Origin: Treponema sp.
GTDB taxonomy: Bacteria; Spirochaetota; Spirochaetia; Treponematales; Treponemataceae
Length of the DNA: 64,000 bases
Assembly (NCBI GenBank): GCA_024402695.1
Contig: JAKSTG010000012.1
Location: 1-64,000, forward strand
Direction: 5' to 3'
The notes under the pieces were generated by a model. That model saw only the letters and a list, made by a program, of their open reading frames with translations. It searched no databases and was not told the DNA's origin. Every line of letters starts with the position of its first letter. Position 1 is the stretch's first letter. The position numbers were made by a program, and so were the translations under genes. This document shows, piece by piece, positions 8,876-17,304 of this stretch.

Positions 8876-8884
8876 AATGTATTT

Positions 8885-8914
8885 ATTTTACCAAATTTTT
8901 AATCTTCTTTTCAA
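8885..8914 (-). promoter_or_regulatory. promoter giving a near-leaderless mRNA for the Na/Pi symporter
   Basis: TTGAAA (8914-8909) and TAAAAT (8890-8885) on the minus strand are spaced by 18 bp, and the ATG at 8875 follows after nine bases. The divergent lipoprotein gene has a similar arrangement on the plus strand: TTTTCA, 17 bp, TATGAT, then nine bases to ATG 8946. Confidence 0.45.
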
Positions 8915-8945
8915 TTACGGGGAAATGTACTATGATGTAGAAAAT

Positions 8946-9719
8946 ATGAAAAAGACCTTGATTACAGTGGTGGGACTGGCAATCTGTTTATCTCTTTTTT
9001 CATGCAGCAAGCCTCATAAGGCCGTGGACAACAACGAGATTACCGAAGTTCCCCTTAACATTGAAATAAAAGACTCAAATTTGGATACAGAAGCACCTGT
9101 AAACCAGCTATGGCATATTTCCAATAAAAAGATTTTCATTCTTTTCGGCTATGACTACAACGATCCTGAGTTTGTAGAAAAAGCAACAAAAAGACTTTCC
9201 AATTCCTTTGGCTTATACGAAGACGGAGGAATAATAATACCTGTCGTATTCCCTGACGGTTTCCGCCACAAGGACAAGGCTGTTTCAGTTGATCTTTTCA
9301 ATATTCTTGATGATGACGACATAGCAGGTTTTATTTCCCTGGGTGCACCGGAAAAAACTTATAGAGCTCTTTCAAGAATACAGGACCTGTGGAACGGGGA
9401 AATTCCTTTTCCTGTTATCTCCATGTTCCCTCAGGATGATATTTTAGGTATCGAAGACACCTCAAGCATTGTAATCAACCAGATTCAGCATGCAGAAAAC
9501 GAAGAAAGCCTCATAACTGAATCGGAACACAGAGCCGTACCTGACGCAGATCTGATCCTTGAAAAAGCAGTCTCTTACATTCTGAAGCTGAAAAACTCAC
9601 CTTCAAAAGACGCCGCCCTTGCAGCTCACTTAAGACAGATGCTTCCTGGAAAACATATCCACAGACATTCTGATTCAGAAACCGGTTTATACAGCATCAA
9701 CCATTTTGTAATTGAATAG
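8946..9719 (+). CDS. lipoprotein of unknown function
   Basis: A 257-residue lipoprotein. The start at 8946 gives a good signal peptide, MKKTLITVVGLAICLSLFSC, with lipobox LFSC; the longer open frame from 8802 overlaps the symporter gene and adds nothing signal-like. The body alternates strands and helices (KKIFILFGYDYNDPEF, GGIIIPVVFPDG, IAGFISLGAPEKT, FPVISMFPQDD), like a periplasmic-binding-protein-type Rossmann domain. I do not recognise the family with certainty; DUF3798-like lipoproteins are a possibility. The phosphodiesterase gene follows after 6 bp, so the two are probably co-expressed. Confidence 0.75.
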   Translation: MKKTLITVVGLAICLSLFSCSKPHKAVDNNEITEVPLNIEIKDSNLDTEAPVNQLWHISNKKIFILFGYDYNDPEFVEKATKRLSNSFGLYEDGGIIIPVVFPDGFRHKDKAVSVDLFNILDDDDIAGFISLGAPEKTYRALSRIQDLWNGEIPFPVISMFPQDDILGIEDTSSIVINQIQHAENEESLITESEHRAVPDADLILEKAVSYILKLKNSPSKDAALAAHLRQMLPGKHIHRHSDSETGLYSINHFVIE

Positions 9720-9725
9720 GATTTT

Positions 9726-10370
9726 ATGGAATCTTTCTGCGTAACTGAAAAAGGAATTCTGGGGAATGCTGAAGATTTGAAGGCATTGGCCCAGAAAGAG
9801 GAAGCAACAATTCTTGTTGTTTCTGACTCCCACAAAAACATAGAAAACCTTAAAAAAGTTCTCGAAGAATTCGGTCCCTCATGCGACGCTGTCATCTTTT
9901 GCGGAGACGGAGCCTATGATTTGGGGTACTGCCTGGACCAGGCATTCCAGAAAAAACTTCTCCTTCCCCCTGTTGCAGTTCTTGTAAGAGGAAACGGAGA
10001 CCCGTCCTATATTTCCACTGATTTTCCACCTCACACACTGGACGTACCGGAGTCAGCGGTGCTTGAAGCAGCAAGAAAAAAAATCTTCATTTCTCACGGC
10101 CACCTTCAGGGAGTCTATTACAATGATTCCATCATCTCTGAAGAAGCAAGAAAGATGGGATGTAAGATTATTGTCCACGGTCATACACATATTGCACGTC
10201 AAACCTATACAGACAGAGGAATGCACATTATCTGTCCTGGTTCTGTAAGCCTTCCCCGTGGTGGAACAGAAAAATCTTTTGCCCTGTTAACGATAAAAGG
10301 CAGCTATATTGATGCTGCCTTTAAAGAAATTAAAATGACAGGATTTGAAAGCTTCAATCCTGTCTGGTAA
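9726..10370 (+). CDS. YfcE/MJ0936-type metallophosphoesterase
   Basis: A 214-residue calcineurin-like phosphodiesterase. Metal-binding motifs appear in order: VVSDSHKN (D-x-H), FCGDGAYD (GD), VRGNGDPS (GN-x-D, usually GNCD), FISHGHLQG (H), and VHGHTHIA (GH-x-H). An N-terminal extension of about 35 residues precedes the catalytic domain. Small stand-alone enzymes of this group hydrolyse phosphodiesters in vitro, but physiological substrates are mostly unknown. AGGA precedes the ATG. It forms a pair with the upstream lipoprotein gene. Confidence 0.88.
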   Translation: MESFCVTEKGILGNAEDLKALAQKEEATILVVSDSHKNIENLKKVLEEFGPSCDAVIFCGDGAYDLGYCLDQAFQKKLLLPPVAVLVRGNGDPSYISTDFPPHTLDVPESAVLEAARKKIFISHGHLQGVYYNDSIISEEARKMGCKIIVHGHTHIARQTYTDRGMHIICPGSVSLPRGGTEKSFALLTIKGSYIDAAFKEIKMTGFESFNPVW

Positions 10371-10376
10371 TTTTTT
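10337..10376 (+). terminator. terminator whose stem lies inside the 3' end of the phosphoesterase gene
   Basis: GACAGGATT (10337-10345) pairs with AATCCTGTC (10356-10364), with extra pairing inside the loop. The T-run is 10371-10376, directly after the TAA stop at 10368-10370. The last codons of the gene thus double as the terminator stem. kdgK ends at 10377 on the other strand. Confidence 0.65.
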
Positions 10377-11396
10377 CTAACGCTGAATACGTCCGCTTCC
10401 GTTTCCGGCTGCCAGTTTTTCAACTTCATCAACACTTACCATGTTGTAATCGCCCTCAATTGAGTGTTTCAGACAACTTGCGGCTACTGCGAATTCAACA
10501 GCATCCTGAGTTGATTTTCCTGAAAGCAGAGCGTAGATCAGTCCGCCACCGAAACTGTCACCGCCACCTACACGGTCAACGATGTACATTTCATATTTTT
10601 TAGAGAAGCAGAAATCTGTTCCATCGTAAAGAAGTGCCTGCCAGTCGTTGCGGTTTGCATTGATAGAAGAACGAAGTGTGATTGCGACTTTCTGGAAACC
10701 GAACTTATCTTTAAGCTGTTTTGCAACTGATTTGTAGCCTTCTGTTGAAAGTTCACCTTTTGTTGTATCTGTATTTTCAGCTTTGATTCCGAATACGTCG
10801 TTTGCATCATCTTCATTTGAAATACATACGTCAACGTATTTACAGATTTCTGTCATGGCTTCACGAGCCTGATCTTTTGTCCACAGTTTACCGCGGTAAT
10901 TCAGGTCGCATGAAACAACAGCGCCGGCTGCTTTTGCGGCTTTTGCACCTTCGATACAAGCCTGAACCATATTTGGTCCCAGAGCTGGAGTAATTCCTGT
11001 AATGTGGAACCATTTTGCATCTTTCATGATTTCAGTCCAATTAAAATCAGAAGGATCTGCGGTTTGAATTGATGAACCTGCACGGTCATAAATACATTTT
11101 GATCCGCGTTGCGAAGCTCCGCGTTCGTTGTAGTAAATACCTACACGGTCTCCACCACGAACAATGTAATCTGTATTTACACCATAACGGCGAAGAGAGT
11201 TTACAGCACTCTGTCCAATTTCGTGTTTTGGAAGTTTTGTAACGTAATAAGCATCAAGCCCATAGTTTGCAAGGCTTACTGCAACGTTAGCTTCACCACC
11301 ACCAAAAGTTGAAGTCATTGTATCAACCTGCACAAAACGGTAATATCCTGCAGGTTCAAGTCTGAGCATTAATTCACCAAATGTTACTACTTTCAT
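10377..11396 (-). CDS. kdgK: 2-dehydro-3-deoxygluconate kinase (KDG kinase)
   Basis: A 339-residue PfkB/ribokinase-family sugar kinase that phosphorylates KDG to KDPG, the last activation step of hexuronate breakdown. Visible are the N-terminal GELMLRL and FGGGEANVAVSLANYG substrate region and the C-terminal catalytic motif DRVGGGDSFGGGL (GAGD-type, with the catalytic Asp). GAGGT precedes the ATG. It is the last gene of the uxaC operon, 11 bp after kdgA. Specificity for KDG rests on this context, since PfkB kinases are hard to separate by motif alone. Confidence 0.92.
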   Translation of the reverse strand: MKVVTFGELMLRLEPAGYYRFVQVDTMTSTFGGGEANVAVSLANYGLDAYYVTKLPKHEIGQSAVNSLRRYGVNTDYIVRGGDRVGIYYNERGASQRGSKCIYDRAGSSIQTADPSDFNWTEIMKDAKWFHITGITPALGPNMVQACIEGAKAAKAAGAVVSCDLNYRGKLWTKDQAREAMTEICKYVDVCISNEDDANDVFGIKAENTDTTKGELSTEGYKSVAKQLKDKFGFQKVAITLRSSINANRNDWQALLYDGTDFCFSKKYEMYIVDRVGGGDSFGGGLIYALLSGKSTQDAVEFAVAASCLKHSIEGDYNMVSVDEVEKLAAGNGSGRIQR

Positions 11397-11407
11397 TTCT
11401 ATACCTC

Positions 11408-12037
11408 TTAATTGTTGCTTACTAATTTTGCGGCTTCTTTTGTAAGGCGTGAAATCTCTTCGAAGTCATTATTGTCGATGAGTTTTCCTGCACACATCCA
11501 GCTTCCGCCACATGCAAAGATTTTATTATAGGCAAGGTAGTCTACAATGTTCTGGGCATTAAGACCGCCAGTTGGCATGAACTTGAGTTTTGTATAAGGA
11601 CCGGCAAGTGCTTTAATCATTTTTAGTCCGCCAGCCTGTTCAGCCGGGAAGAACTTAACGCGGTCAAGACCGAAGCTCATAGCTAATTCGATTTCTGTAG
11701 GAGTCATTACCCCAGGACATACCGGATATCCTTTTGAAAGACAGTGTTCAACAACTTTAGGATTCAGACCAGGACTTACAATGAACTTGGCACCTGCATC
11801 CATTGCACGGTCAGCCTGTTCAGGTGAAAGAACAGTTCCCGCACCCACTACCATTTCTGGACAGTATTTTGCAATCTGTCTGATTGATTCTTCTGCAGCG
11901 TCTGTACGGAAAGTAACTTCAGCACATGGAAGTCCGCCTTCTTTCAAAGCTTCTGCAAGAGGTACTGCTTTTTCCACATCGTTCAGTACAACAACAGGAA
12001 CGATACGGATTTTTTCAATTTCCTCAAAAACACTCAT
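11408..12037 (-). CDS. kdgA: KDPG/KHG aldolase
   Basis: A 209-residue class I aldolase that splits KDPG to pyruvate and glyceraldehyde 3-phosphate; many family members also cleave 4-hydroxy-2-oxoglutarate. Family motifs: EVTFRTDAAEESI (catalytic Glu), VGAGTVLSPEQADRA, KFIVSPGLNP, and the Schiff-base lysine in DRVKFFPAE. GGAG lies before the ATG. The gene sits between the M16 peptidase and kdgK with 25 and 11 bp gaps. Its glyceraldehyde 3-phosphate enters glycolysis, and tpiA is nearby. Confidence 0.95.
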   Translation of the reverse strand: MSVFEEIEKIRIVPVVVLNDVEKAVPLAEALKEGGLPCAEVTFRTDAAEESIRQIAKYCPEMVVGAGTVLSPEQADRAMDAGAKFIVSPGLNPKVVEHCLSKGYPVCPGVMTPTEIELAMSFGLDRVKFFPAEQAGGLKMIKALAGPYTKLKFMPTGGLNAQNIVDYLAYNKIFACGGSWMCAGKLIDNNDFEEISRLTKEAAKLVSNN

Positions 12038-12062
12038 TTATTATTCTCCTTAATTATTTTCT

Positions 12063-14891
12063 CTATTCTTCAGATTCAAGAAAAAGTGAAACGTAATTTT
12101 CAGGATCCAGATATTTCAAAGCGGCTTCCTGAAGATTTTCAGCAGTGATCCATTCTGAAATTCTTTTTGAATCGCGGATTACCCATGAAGGCTGTGTCTT
12201 CCAGTAATTTACAGACATAAGTTTATCCAGCCACCATTTGTCATCCCAGGTATTAGCTTCAAAAGACCTTAAATAGCCTTCCTTAAGCTTCACAACGTTT
12301 TCTTCACTTACACCCTTTGTACGGAGTTCAAGAATTGTATCAAGAACGGCATTTGCAAGTTCCTCTGTACGAGAAGGTTCACAACCGAACTGAATTTCAA
12401 AACGATAATCGTATTCAGGGTAACCTTCAAAATAACCGTAAGCACCTACTCCGTAAGTTCCGGATTTGTCTTCACGGATTACTTCACGAAGTCTGATATC
12501 AAGCAGTTTTCCCAGTTGAGTTGCAATGAGGGCATCTTTATACCGTTCATCAAGGTCAGTGTATTCAGGGCATTTTCCACCAAAAGCAATATAAACCATT
12601 CCTTTTTTATCCTGGCCTTTCTTTACAACGGCTTTGTTGATACCTTTAGGGAAATCAGGTTCATTGAAACTTACTTCATCACGAACTGCTTTTGTTTCAA
12701 GGGAACCAAGATAGATTTCACAAAGGTCTTTGAATTTAGCGTCATCAAAATCACCAACAAAAACAAAACAGAAATCGGCAGGATTATCAAAACGTTCATT
12801 GTAGATTCTTTCAGCAACAGAAGGATCCATAAGTCCGATGAAATCAAGATCAACCAGGGAATGTCTTATATTGCCTTCTCCAAAAAGCATTTCGTAAAGC
12901 TTTTTCCTGAAATGATTTTCCGGTTTTGAGTAAACTCCGGCGGCAGCGGTTTTCCAGTTGTCCATGAAAACAGTCCAAGCATCATCAGAAAAATATCTGT
13001 CTGTGAAAAGAAGATGGATTAACTGGAAAAGAGATTCCAGATTTTCATCGGTAACGCTTCCGCTCAGATATTCAGAAATATCAGAAAGATCTCCAGATAC
13101 ATCAATTTTCTTTTCAGCAAGGAATTTCGAAAGCTGATTATAAGAAATGTTCTGGAATCCTGAATAGAATTTATAATCGGCTGCGGCGCAGGCCGAAGGA
13201 TATTCAGCATCGGAAACTTTTGCAAGACCTCCTTTACTGTTGGCCTTAAAAAGAATATTTCCTTTTGAAGAGAAGGATTTTTTTGTAATGATTCTGATTC
13301 CGTTAGAAAGCTGATATTCAATGGCATCAACATCTTCCGGTATTGAGGTAGATACAATTGTTCCTCTGCTTGAAGGAACTTCCATAAGGGAAGAAACTGA
13401 ATCATCTACATACTCTTCAGAATCATCAAATGCAAAGTTTGTCCACAAAGAAAGGATTTCTTCTTCAGAAGGAACGTCTTCATAAACTGCGGGAACTGCA
13501 ATGAACATTCTGTTTCCAAGTCCTTCAAAGAAAGTCGAAACATATTCATTGATTTCATCAAGTGTGATTTCTTCAAGAAGTCTTTCAACATTTGCACAGT
13601 ACTGTTCGATGTTCTGATAAACTTTACCGGAAAGAACATATTCAACAAGAGCGTCTGCTACAACATTTGAATTCTGAAGAGAACTGTTCAGAGCATACTG
13701 TCTTGTAGCGGCCAGAAGTTCAGCCTTTTTTCTCTGCCATTCAGATTCAGTAATTCCGTTGTGGGCAATTCTTTCGTATTCTTTAAAGATATCAGAAAGA
13801 GAATCCATGAACATTCCGTTTTTTGGAACAAAACCAAGATAACGGAAACCTGTATTATCTGTAAGATTTATCTGTCCTGAAACCGCATTGAGCCAGGCAG
13901 CATCAGAAGAATTGGTTTTCTCTGAAGCACGGGAATTGAAAGTTCCGAACACAGCACTTGAAATCAAATCTTCTTTCATGTCTTCTTCTGTTCGGATTTT
14001 CAGAATATCAACCTGATTGAAAATCTGGATTACAGGATATGGCTGTTCTGCATCACGGATTACGGCAATTTCTTTTTCTGCCTTATCTTTTATTGATTTT
14101 GACTGAAGCTTAAGTTTTTTGTCAGAAGCTGGAATTTCCGACATTACTTTTACGACAGCCTTTTCAAGAGCGTCTGTGTTTTTTGAACCGGCAACAATAA
14201 CAGACATGATTTCAGGTCTGTACCATTTATTATAGAAAGAAAGAACTTCGTCACGGCTCACATTCTGAATAATTTCCGGTTTACCGATAGGAAGTCGTTT
14301 ACCAAAATCTGAATCGCCAAGAAGAAGCGGATAAAGAACTTTGTTCTGACGTCCTGAAACTCCAAGATCACGATAACGCCATTCTTCAATTACAACTCCC
14401 CTTTCCTTTTCGATTTCTTCAGGATCAAAAGTGATGGCGCTAGCCCAGTCCCTGAGGATTTCCAGTGAAGTATAAAGCATGCTTTCATCATCAGCTGGAA
14501 TTTCCAGAAGATAAACTGTTTCTTCAAAAGTCGTGTAAGCATTAAGTTCTGCACCGAAATCCATTCCGATTGTTTCAAAATAATCGACAATATCATTCTT
14601 TGCAAAATGTTCTGTTCCATTAAAAGCCATGTGTTCAACAAAGTGAGCAACACCCTGTTCATTTTCTTCTTCCATAAGGGAACCGGCTTTTACAACAAGA
14701 CGAAGACTAATTCGGTTTTCACCTACGGCGCTCTGAGTAACGTAATAATTCATTCCGTTATCAAGAGTACCTTTTCTGATTTCTGGATCGAGAACAAGGT
14801 CTGTTCCCTTTGTCTGTTTTCCGGAAGCACACCCTGCCAGAAGCAGAAGCACTAAAGCTCCGATTAAAATTCTTTTTAAATTCTCTCTCAT
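12063..14891 (-). CDS. M16-family zinc peptidase lipoprotein (PqqL-like)
   Basis: A 942-residue inverzincin. Signal peptide with lipobox LLAGC (Cys about residue 21), then the M16 active site HFVEHMAF (H-x-x-E-H) in the first half and the distal zinc Glu in the ETVYLLEIPADD region. A second, inactive-type repeat fills the C-terminal half, so this is the full two-repeat clamshell. It should degrade peptides in the periplasm. Its place between uxaC (9 bp) and kdgA (25 bp) in a sugar operon is unexplained. AGGAAAAAG precedes the ATG. Confidence 0.9.
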   Translation of the reverse strand: MRENLKRILIGALVLLLLAGCASGKQTKGTDLVLDPEIRKGTLDNGMNYYVTQSAVGENRISLRLVVKAGSLMEEENEQGVAHFVEHMAFNGTEHFAKNDIVDYFETIGMDFGAELNAYTTFEETVYLLEIPADDESMLYTSLEILRDWASAITFDPEEIEKERGVVIEEWRYRDLGVSGRQNKVLYPLLLGDSDFGKRLPIGKPEIIQNVSRDEVLSFYNKWYRPEIMSVIVAGSKNTDALEKAVVKVMSEIPASDKKLKLQSKSIKDKAEKEIAVIRDAEQPYPVIQIFNQVDILKIRTEEDMKEDLISSAVFGTFNSRASEKTNSSDAAWLNAVSGQINLTDNTGFRYLGFVPKNGMFMDSLSDIFKEYERIAHNGITESEWQRKKAELLAATRQYALNSSLQNSNVVADALVEYVLSGKVYQNIEQYCANVERLLEEITLDEINEYVSTFFEGLGNRMFIAVPAVYEDVPSEEEILSLWTNFAFDDSEEYVDDSVSSLMEVPSSRGTIVSTSIPEDVDAIEYQLSNGIRIITKKSFSSKGNILFKANSKGGLAKVSDAEYPSACAAADYKFYSGFQNISYNQLSKFLAEKKIDVSGDLSDISEYLSGSVTDENLESLFQLIHLLFTDRYFSDDAWTVFMDNWKTAAAGVYSKPENHFRKKLYEMLFGEGNIRHSLVDLDFIGLMDPSVAERIYNERFDNPADFCFVFVGDFDDAKFKDLCEIYLGSLETKAVRDEVSFNEPDFPKGINKAVVKKGQDKKGMVYIAFGGKCPEYTDLDERYKDALIATQLGKLLDIRLREVIREDKSGTYGVGAYGYFEGYPEYDYRFEIQFGCEPSRTEELANAVLDTILELRTKGVSEENVVKLKEGYLRSFEANTWDDKWWLDKLMSVNYWKTQPSWVIRDSKRISEWITAENLQEAALKYLDPENYVSLFLESEE

Positions 14892-14900
14892 ATCTTTTTC

Positions 14901-16331
14901 CTATTTAAAAAATTTCTCTGCATTGTTCCAGCAGATATCTTCCACGATTTTACCAAGCTGTTTGTCATTCCATGGATACTCGCCGTTTTCCACAAGTTCC
15001 CCAATAAAATTACAGAGGATTCTGCGGAAGTATTCATGACGTGGGAATGAAAGGAAACTGCGGCTGTCTGTAAGCATTCCGATAAATCCGGAAAGAAGAT
15101 TTGTTCTTGCGTAAACTTTAAGCTGTTCTGCAATTCCATCCTTATGGTCACAGAACCACCAGGCAGGTCCGAACTGAACGCGGGCAGGTTTTCCATTTGC
15201 AAATTCTTCAAGACTTACATCAGCGTCATCATTTTCCCAGAAGTTTCCGCACATAGTAGCAAGTGCTTCGTTATCTTTTGGATTAAGGTTATATAGAACA
15301 GTTTTTGGAAGTCCGCCAAGTGCATGGATGGAATTAAGAAGTCCTCCAACCTGTGCAATATAATTAAAGTCTGCAAGGCTGTCGTTTCCTACATTCACTC
15401 CGGCCTTTGAAAGAAGAACTTTATTATTGTCACGGATTGCACCGATGTGAAGCTGCATAACAAAGTTTCTTTCTTTATAAATTACACCAAGCTGAATCAG
15501 AAGATAACTCTGATAAGTAATTACCTCTTCTACCGATACTTCTTTTCCTTTAAGAGCTTTTACAAAAATTGCGTCGGCATCTTCATAAGTTGCAGGCACA
15601 TAGAAATCTCTTTCAAGGGACATGTCACTTACAACGCTTCCCATTTCCTTGAAGAAATCTGCTCGGGTTTCAAGAGCCATAATAAGGTCTGCAAAGTTTT
15701 CGATTTTTCTTCCGGAAACCTCTGCAAGTTTAGCGATGTAATTTTTGAAACCTGGTTTATCTATGCCCATTGCTCCGTCAGGACGGAACGAAGGAAGTAC
15801 TTTGATTTCAAATCCGTCATCTCTTATTTTTTTATGCCATTCAAGTGAATCTGCAGGATCATCTGTAGTACAAAGGACTTTTACATTCTGCATACGAAGA
15901 AGATTTCTTACAGAATACTCAGGAGAGGCAAGTTTCTCGTTGCATTTATTCCATACCTCTTCCGCATTTTCCGGAGTCAAAGGTTCTGTAATCCCGAAGT
16001 AGCGCTGCAGTTCCAGATGAGTCCAGTGATAAAGTGGATTTCCTACAGCCCCCTGAATTGTGTAGACATAAGCCATGAAGCGTTTGAAATCATCTGTCTT
16101 ACCTGTAACAAGATTTTCAGGAATTCCATAGGAACGCATCTGACGCCATTTATAGTGGTCACCGTCCAGCCATGCATTGGCAAGGTTTCCGAGGCTTTTG
16201 TCTTCATATATTTCTTTTGCCGAAAGATGATTGTGAAAATCAAAGATAGGCATATTTTTTGCATAGTTGTGGAACAGCTTTGAGGCTGTTTCTGTTTTAA
16301 GGATAAAGTTATCATCAAGAAACTGTTTCAT
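14901..16331 (-). CDS. uxaC: uronate (glucuronate/galacturonate) isomerase
   Basis: A 476-residue UxaC-family (amidohydrolase-like) enzyme converting D-glucuronate to D-fructuronate and D-galacturonate to D-tagaturonate. Conserved features include PIFDFHNHLSAKEIYED near the N-terminus (metal-binding H-x-H), CTTDDPADSLEWH in the middle, LQLHIGAIRDNN, and the C-terminal GFIGMLTDSRSFLSFPRHEYFRRI. I start it at ATG 16331, after AAGGG; a TTG two codons upstream is less likely. First gene of the operon uxaC - M16 peptidase - kdgA - kdgK. An element shared with uxuB lies 21 bp upstream. Confidence 0.96.
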   Translation of the reverse strand: MKQFLDDNFILKTETASKLFHNYAKNMPIFDFHNHLSAKEIYEDKSLGNLANAWLDGDHYKWRQMRSYGIPENLVTGKTDDFKRFMAYVYTIQGAVGNPLYHWTHLELQRYFGITEPLTPENAEEVWNKCNEKLASPEYSVRNLLRMQNVKVLCTTDDPADSLEWHKKIRDDGFEIKVLPSFRPDGAMGIDKPGFKNYIAKLAEVSGRKIENFADLIMALETRADFFKEMGSVVSDMSLERDFYVPATYEDADAIFVKALKGKEVSVEEVITYQSYLLIQLGVIYKERNFVMQLHIGAIRDNNKVLLSKAGVNVGNDSLADFNYIAQVGGLLNSIHALGGLPKTVLYNLNPKDNEALATMCGNFWENDDADVSLEEFANGKPARVQFGPAWWFCDHKDGIAEQLKVYARTNLLSGFIGMLTDSRSFLSFPRHEYFRRILCNFIGELVENGEYPWNDKQLGKIVEDICWNNAEKFFK

Positions 16332-16351
16332 ATTCAAACCCTTACGTAATT

Positions 16352-16368
16352 GTTACATACTAGAATTT
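16352..16368 (-). promoter_or_regulatory. putative uronate-regulon operator upstream of uxaC
   Basis: The minus strand reads AAATTCTAGTATGTAAC. It shares the 11-mer CTAGTATGTAA exactly with the uxuB promoter region and matches 14 of 17 positions of the uxuB site. It lies 21 bp before the uxaC ATG. Operator function is inferred from recurrence. Confidence 0.5.
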
Positions 16369-16380
16369 TAGTTCTTTATT

Positions 16381-16416
16381 AAAATAAAAAAGTTCCCGGC
16401 CGCATAGAGCCGGGAC
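16381..16416 (-). terminator. terminator after the uxuB - lipid kinase unit
   Basis: TCCCGGC (16394-16400) pairs with GCCGGGA (16409-16415). The A-rich stretch 16381-16391 becomes the U-run for minus-strand transcripts. It separates the kinase gene ending at 16424 from the uxaC promoter. Confidence 0.7.
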
Positions 16417-16423
16417 AGTCATT

Positions 16424-17287
16424 TTAGAATTCAGCTGTATAATGCTTTACATTACGGATAACATCACCATCAATCTGGCAATCTCTTGGTTTTGTAAAGT
16501 AAACATCAATTTTCTTTCCGCGGAAAACATGAGATCCCTTAACTTTCCCTTCGTGAACACCCTTAATGAATTTAGGGAAATTCAGCAAAGTACCAAGTCT
16601 TTTTGGATTTTCAAAAATAATGAGTTCAAGGTAATCGGCTGTAAGACGGTCATAAGTAGGAGCGATTTTTACACCACCACCATACATAGTTCCGGCCATT
16701 GTAGAAGCCATCCAAACGTTTTCGAAATATTCTTCTTCTCCACCGTCTACAATAACAGAACATCCGCAAGGTTCATACTTACTCAGAACCCCTTCTACTA
16801 CAGCTTTACTGTAATTGAATTCCTTGTCTCTGTTTTCTTCCTGTGCGCGGAAATCTTCACCAACACGGCAGCTGTATCCGTCAACACCAAGACCTACATC
16901 AGTAAGGAAGAAGCGTTTTCTTCCCTCGACTTCACATTTGTGAACATGTCTAATGTAGTCATTTACACGGGTATAACGTTCCCCTGGTTTTGCAATATCA
17001 TTGAAAAAATCGTTTCCGGCTCCGGAAGGACTGAAATAAAGATTATTCTTGATTTCGAGTCCACGCATTTCCTGTGCAAAACGAAGAATTGTTCCACCAC
17101 CACCAACGATAAATACATCATCTCCTGGATACAAGCTTTCCATCTGGAAACGAAGATCAAGAGTTGTAATATTACGGTAAACGAGATCTCCTGGAGTTTT
17201 GTCCAGACCTTCATCCATAACAAACTGCTTGGCGATTTTTTCACCTGTGTTGTTACTGGCGAGAGGGTTATAAAGTACGTATTTCAT
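16424..17287 (-). CDS. diacylglycerol/lipid kinase-family protein with altered catalytic motif
   Basis: A 287-residue protein of the DAGK/sphingosine kinase fold: YNPLASNNTGEK at the N-terminus, then FIVGGGGTILRF and FSPSGAGNDFFNDI. The family signature GGDGT reads GGGGT, so the Asp considered important for phosphoryl transfer and Mg binding is missing. The rest of the fold looks intact up to the normal C-terminal beta domain (YFTKPRDCQIDGDV). It may be inactive, regulatory, or use another residue. It starts 17 bp after uxuB, with GGAG before its ATG, and is probably expressed with it. Confidence 0.75.
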   Translation of the reverse strand: MKYVLYNPLASNNTGEKIAKQFVMDEGLDKTPGDLVYRNITTLDLRFQMESLYPGDDVFIVGGGGTILRFAQEMRGLEIKNNLYFSPSGAGNDFFNDIAKPGERYTRVNDYIRHVHKCEVEGRKRFFLTDVGLGVDGYSCRVGEDFRAQEENRDKEFNYSKAVVEGVLSKYEPCGCSVIVDGGEEEYFENVWMASTMAGTMYGGGVKIAPTYDRLTADYLELIIFENPKRLGTLLNFPKFIKGVHEGKVKGSHVFRGKKIDVYFTKPRDCQIDGDVIRNVKHYTAEF

Positions 17288-17304
17288 AACTCCCTATTAT
17301 ACCA

